From the NCBI GenBank assembly GCA_963666035.2, contig CAXXJI010000004.1:124001-188000 (forward strand): a DNA stretch of 64,000 nt, written 5' to 3'. The translations under genes and the position numbers were made by a program. Within the stretch, counting starts at the first letter, position 1, and the number at the start of each line of letters is the position of its first letter. The notes under the pieces were generated by a model. The model saw nothing but the letters and a program-made list of their open reading frames with translations. It ran no database searches and was not told the DNA's origin. Source of the DNA: CALMFG01 sp963666035. GTDB taxonomy: Bacteria; Bacillota; Clostridia; Christensenellales; CALMFG01. Shown here one piece after another: positions 60,838 to 64,000 of this stretch.

Positions 60838-60870
60838 AAGGCACTTGAAATAAACTCCCAAGTGCCTTTT
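60838..60870 (+). terminator. Terminator after rpoD
   Basis: GGCACTTG, 11-base loop, CAAGTGCC followed by TTTT. It lies 24 bases before trmK. Confidence 0.65.
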
Positions 60871-60894
60871 GCACCACCCTTAAGAGGTTTTGTT

Positions 60895-61593
60895 TTGATA
60901 GAGATCAAGGAGAAAATCGGCACCAGAATTCGCGCGATCGTTGAATTGATGCCGTCGGTAGCAAATGTAGCGGATATCGGCTGTGATCATGGACTCACCG
61001 GCCTGCTTTCTCTTTCTGAAAAAAAGGCAATACAAGTGATTGCCACCGATATCAGTGAGCCTTCTTTGCGAAAAGCCTACGATCTGGCTGAAAACTACGG
61101 GCTCATTTCCTTTTATGATTTTCGGCTGGGCGACGGGCTGGATGTGATCGATAAAGAAGAAGTGGATGCGATCATCATCTCTGGTATGGGCGGTGAGCTG
61201 ATGCGGGATATTCTTGAAAAAGGGAAAAGTAAAATCAGCAGTTTAACCACGCTCATACTTTCTCCAAATACACGCGAAGATGTGGTGCGCTCATGGCTGT
61301 ATTTTGCGGGCTTTGTGGTGACCGCGGAAAAGATCGTGGAAGAGAACGGCCTTTTTTATCAGATTTTTACGGCAAAGGTTTCGCAATCATCCATCCGCGA
61401 TATTTCAGATACGGCGCTCGGTACGCATATGGTGGATACCGATCAGAGTCTTTTGAAAAAATATTATGACTTTAAGATCAGCAACCTGAACGAAGTTTTA
61501 AAAAATCTCGAAAACGCCAAGGACGAGCAAGAAAAAATTGATGAGATAAAAATAGCGATTGCGATGTATGAGGATAAGCGCAATGGTGTCTAA
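60895..61593 (+). CDS. trmK: tRNA (adenine-22-N1)-methyltransferase TrmK-like
   Basis: 232 residues, Rossmann methyltransferase. VADIGCDHGLTGLLSL and VIATDISEPSLRKAYDLAE form the SAM site, DAIIISGMGGELMRDIL is the TrmK-type motif and a C-terminal coiled coil follows. Bacillus TrmK methylates A22 of some tRNAs. TTG 60895 has AAGAGG about eight bases upstream; a GTG at 60862 lies within the terminator stem and is rejected. The rpoD-trmK-nif3 order is conserved in Firmicutes. Confidence 0.9.
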   Translation: MIEIKEKIGTRIRAIVELMPSVANVADIGCDHGLTGLLSLSEKKAIQVIATDISEPSLRKAYDLAENYGLISFYDFRLGDGLDVIDKEEVDAIIISGMGGELMRDILEKGKSKISSLTTLILSPNTREDVVRSWLYFAGFVVTAEKIVEENGLFYQIFTAKVSQSSIRDISDTALGTHMVDTDQSLLKKYYDFKISNLNEVLKNLENAKDEQEKIDEIKIAIAMYEDKRNGV

Positions 61594-62363
61594 AGAAGCG
61601 ATGCTGGCTATTTTGGAGGATATCGCCCCCAAAAGGCTGGCGATGGATTGGGACAACTGCGGGTTATTGATTGATGCAAAAGAGGGCTATGAACGCCTTC
61701 TTATTTGTGTGGATGTGACTAAAAGTGTGCTGGATGAGGCGATCGAGAATTCATGCGATCTGATTATTTCGCACCATCCGTTAATTTTTGAACCGATCAA
61801 GCAGTTGGACAAAGACAGCGTTGTTTATCAAGCGGTGCAAAGCGGCATCAGTGTTTTCTCTGCGCATACCAATATGGACATTGTATCCGGCGGATTAAAC
61901 GATACGCTAACTGAAATGATTGGGATCAAAACCTGTCGTCCGCTGGGCGATGAGAACAACACTGCGTTTGGTTGTATCGGCCGAGTAGACAAAGCGCTGA
62001 CGGTAAAGGCGCTGGCACAGCAGATTGAAACCGCTCTGGACTTTGATGGTATACGCATAAGCGGCTTATTGGACCGGGTGGGTCGAAACGGTGGCGGTGG
62101 CATGCGGTGCGGGCGGTGATTCGGCGAAAGCAGCTTATTTGGCCGGAGCTGATGCACTGGTGACTGGCGAAGCAAAGCACCATGAATATTTGCAGGCACA
62201 GAATTTGGGATTGGTTGTGCTGGAAGCGGGACATTACCATACCGAGAAACATTTTGTTAACTTGATTGCGAAACGTTTACAAGCGGCGGTAGATACGTTA
62301 GAATATAGTTTACAGATTAAAATCAGCGAGCGGGAAAAACCGCCGTACGTAACAATAAAATAG
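61583..62363 (+). pseudogene. Nif3-like dinuclear metal centre protein, interrupted by one +1 frameshift
   Basis: Nif3/DUF34 family, normally a hexameric protein with two metal ions per subunit, possibly GTP cyclohydrolase-like. LAMDWDNCGLLID, LIISHHPLIFEP and SVFSAHTNMDIVSGGLNDTL lie in the first frame to about 62090, where CGA-AAC-GGT has one extra G. The other frame continues VAVACGAGGDSAKAAYLAGADALVTGEAKHHE and GHYHTEKHFV, completing the metal site. Full length would be about 259 residues. ATG 61583 overlaps trmK by 11 bases. The break may be sequence error. Confidence 0.87.
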
Positions 62364-62395
62364 AATAAATGGTAAAAATAGAGGAGGGTTTCTTT

Positions 62396-63121
62396 TTGGA
62401 AAAACTGGAGAAGTTATTTCAGTATCAAACGATAGATCAAAAATTGGAAGAAATAAACGAGCAGCTGAAAAATACGGCAACGCGCACAAGACTGCAAAAA
62501 ATTCATGATTATCTGCAAAAAAATCAGGACGCGATCAAAAAACTGGAACAGAGCCTGATCGTCAAACAAAACGATGTGGATGACGCCGGAGAACAGCTGA
62601 AAAAATTGAAATCTGAGTTTGAACTGTTGGCCAAGGAGATTGAAGAAGCGGTCAAAGACGAGCTGGATCCCGCGGAATTGCCCTACGTTAAAACGTTGGT
62701 GCAGGATCAGGAAAAAGTGTATGACCAATTGTCCAAGCAGAAAAAACGGCTGGAAAATGTGATTACATCATCTGAGGGTGTGGATGAGAAACTGAAAACC
62801 GTTTTGGTCAATGTGACCAAAGCCAAAAAAGAATTTGCCGACCTTAAAGCAAAGCATGATCTTGAAATCAAGGAAAGCGAACCTGAGATTGAAAAGCTGA
62901 AAAAGGAATTGGCGGCGGCCGAGAAGAAAGTGGACGCCACGCTGATAAAGCGTTATAAGAAGATTAAAAGTTCCATCACATCTCCGATTGTACTGGTCAC
63001 CGGCGATACATGCCCGGGATGCAATATGAATATCCCGAGCAGCCAAATGACCAAGATCAAGCAGGGTGAGATATTGGAGTGCGAATCCTGCGGAAGAATC
63101 ATATATATTAAAGAATCGTAA
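62396..63121 (+). CDS. C4-type zinc ribbon / coiled-coil protein (COG1579)
   Basis: 241 residues from TTG 62396, which has GAGGAGGG seven bases upstream. Residues about 5-185 form a long coiled coil, and the C-terminus is a zinc ribbon with CPGC and CESC pairs. The family often follows nif3 in Firmicutes and has been suggested to bind nucleic acid; its function is not settled. rnpB begins 11 bases after the stop. Confidence 0.87.
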   Translation: MEKLEKLFQYQTIDQKLEEINEQLKNTATRTRLQKIHDYLQKNQDAIKKLEQSLIVKQNDVDDAGEQLKKLKSEFELLAKEIEEAVKDELDPAELPYVKTLVQDQEKVYDQLSKQKKRLENVITSSEGVDEKLKTVLVNVTKAKKEFADLKAKHDLEIKESEPEIEKLKKELAAAEKKVDATLIKRYKKIKSSITSPIVLVTGDTCPGCNMNIPSSQMTKIKQGEILECESCGRIIYIKES

Positions 63122-63132
63122 AATAAAGTTTT

Positions 63133-63464
63133 AAGCAAGCTGAGCGATCGCAGCGAATTTTCGCTGAGGAAAGTCCGAGCACCACAGGGTAAGGATGCTG
63201 GATAACGTCCAGTGGAGGCGACTCTAAGGAAAGTGCAACAGAAATAAACCGCCTTAATTTTAAGGCAAGGGTGGAAAGGTGAGGTAAGAGCTCACCTGGG
63301 CCATGGTGACATGGCTTGTATATGTAAACCCCATCCGGTGCAAGATTGGTATAAGGGCATTTAATAGTACCCGCTACGCCCTTTGTAATCGCTTGAGCGT
63401 TTTGGTAACAATCCGCCTAGATAGATGATCGTTCACGACAGAACTCGGCTTACAGGCTTGGCTT
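63133..63464 (+). ncRNA. rnpB: RNase P RNA (class A)
   Basis: The conserved catalytic segments are present in order: GAGGAAAGTCCGAGC (63167-63181), AGGGTGGAAAGGTGAGGTAAGAGC near 63267-63290, AAACCCCATCCGGTGCAAG near 63325-63343 and ACAGAACTCGGCTTACAGGC near the end. P1 is formed by AAGCAAGC at the start and GCTTGGCTT at the end. The L15-type loop includes GGT near 63348. It processes tRNA 5' ends with RnpA. Ends are estimated from P1 and may shift by a few bases. Confidence 0.96.
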
Positions 63465-63486
63465 AAAAACCTTATCAATACAAATG

Positions 63487-63512
63487 ACCTCAAGCAATTG
63501 GGGTTTTTTTAA
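63487..63512 (+). terminator. Terminator of rnpB
   Basis: ACCTCAA, loop GCAA, TTGGGGT followed by a T-run. Confidence 0.75.
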
Positions 63513-63537
63513 ACTAACGGATAAACGGATGAATCAT

Positions 63538-64000
63538 ATGTTTTTACCGACAACCGAATACGAGATGAACGCAGCGCGGTATCGACCAGCTGGATTTTAT
63601 TTTGGTTTCGGCTGATGCGTATATCGACCACCATTCCTTCGCCGCGGCGCTGTTAGGTCGGTGGCTTTCGGCGTTTGGTTATACCGTGGGCATCATCGCC
63701 CAGCCGGATTTTCATTCGGCAGATGACTTTAAACGTCTTGGCCGTCCGAAATACGCGTTTTTGGTCAGTACGGGTAATATCGATTCGATGGTGAACCTTT
63801 ACACGGCAAACAAACGCCCAAGAAAGACGGATGCCTACACGCCCGGCGGCGAAACGGGAAGACGCCCCAAACGGGCAAGTATCGTCTACACCAACCGCAT
63901 TAAAGAGGCATATAGGGACGTTCCGGTCATCATCGGCGGCATCGAGCCTTCCTTACGCCGGTTTGCGCACTACGATTATTGGGACGATAAAGTGCGTCAG
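63538..64000 (+). pseudogene. YgiQ family radical SAM protein, 5' part with a +1 frameshift
   Basis: The N-terminal domain of YgiQ is recognisable although split. The ATG frame reads MFLPTTEYEMNAA and then stops early. Removing one base near 63571-63576 gives RGIDQLDFILVSADAYIDH, GRWLSAFGYTVGIIAQPDFHSADDFKRLGRP, NIDSMVNLYTANKRPRKTDAYTPGG and GGIEPSLRRFAHYDYWDDKVRQ, open to the end of the window. The radical SAM cysteines lie beyond 64000. ATG 63529 is also in frame. The break may be sequence error. Confidence 0.85.

Noticed and set aside
60862..60894. GTG start of trmK at 60862
   Set aside because: It is part of the rpoD terminator stem; TTG 60895 has a ribosome site and gives the normal N-terminus.
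1..64000. CRISPR array, prophage, insertion sequence or integron
   Set aside because: No regularly spaced repeats, transposase, integrase or phage structural genes were seen on either strand.

Overview
The window is a chromosomal segment of an anaerobic Gram-positive bacterium of the Firmicutes, most likely class Clostridia. The supporting signals are a sporulation-type sigma factor (SigH), a T-box leader ahead of valS, a CIRCE operator ahead of groES-groL, an EF-G-II type translation factor, an [FeFe]-hydrogenase-like protein in a DRTGG/anti-sigma-kinase cluster, strong purine-rich Shine-Dalgarno sites, and frequent TTG and GTG starts. The content is almost entirely core housekeeping genes. 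I see no prophage, insertion sequence, CRISPR array or defence island.

Layout. 1-10 kb: the 3' part of smc, a convergent ABC-F ATPase, pgsA, then a valine T-box leader controlling a small membrane protein and valS, followed by a short FolC-like gene. As read here valS is interrupted by three single-base insertions. 10-14.7 kb: a DUF4364 regulator-like gene on the minus strand, a QueG-like Fe-S protein, and a tight cluster of DRTGG protein, HATPase, HydS-like hydrogenase and TIM-barrel isomerase. 14.8-19.2 kb: a type IIA topoisomerase pair. 19.2-19.55 kb: tRNA-Pro(GGG) followed by a small multi-hairpin element bounded by copies of the tRNA end and terminator. 19.6-25.4 kb: an SPFH protein, galE, an unknown membrane protein, rmuC, a SanA/YdcF-like protein and sigH.

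25.4-34 kb is a long run of rpsB-tsf-pyrH-frr-small gene-uppS-cdsA-dxr-rseP-ispG, joining translation, UMP synthesis, undecaprenyl and phospholipid synthesis, and the MEP isoprenoid pathway. 34-39.2 kb holds an rRNA methyltransferase, small membrane protein, gpmA, acetyltransferase, HD hydrolase and htpG. 39.2-43.6 kb is a minus-strand operon (recX, birA, P1 peptidase, acpS, nnrE-nnrD). 43.7-50.4 kb mixes envelope proteins with groES-groL, dCMP deaminase, rpsT and murI. 50.6-64 kb carries the EF-G-II gene, lon-engB, a phosphoesterase, then dgt-dnaG-rpoD-trmK-nif3-zinc ribbon, the RNase P RNA, and the start of a YgiQ-type radical SAM gene.

Two caveats shape the reading. Five frameshifts (three in valS, one in nif3, one in ygiQ) are all +1 insertions in conserved genes, which looks like residual sequence error but is not proven to be. 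The most interesting biology is the HydS-like hydrogenase cluster, the structured element behind tRNA-Pro, and a possible attenuator ahead of rpsB.
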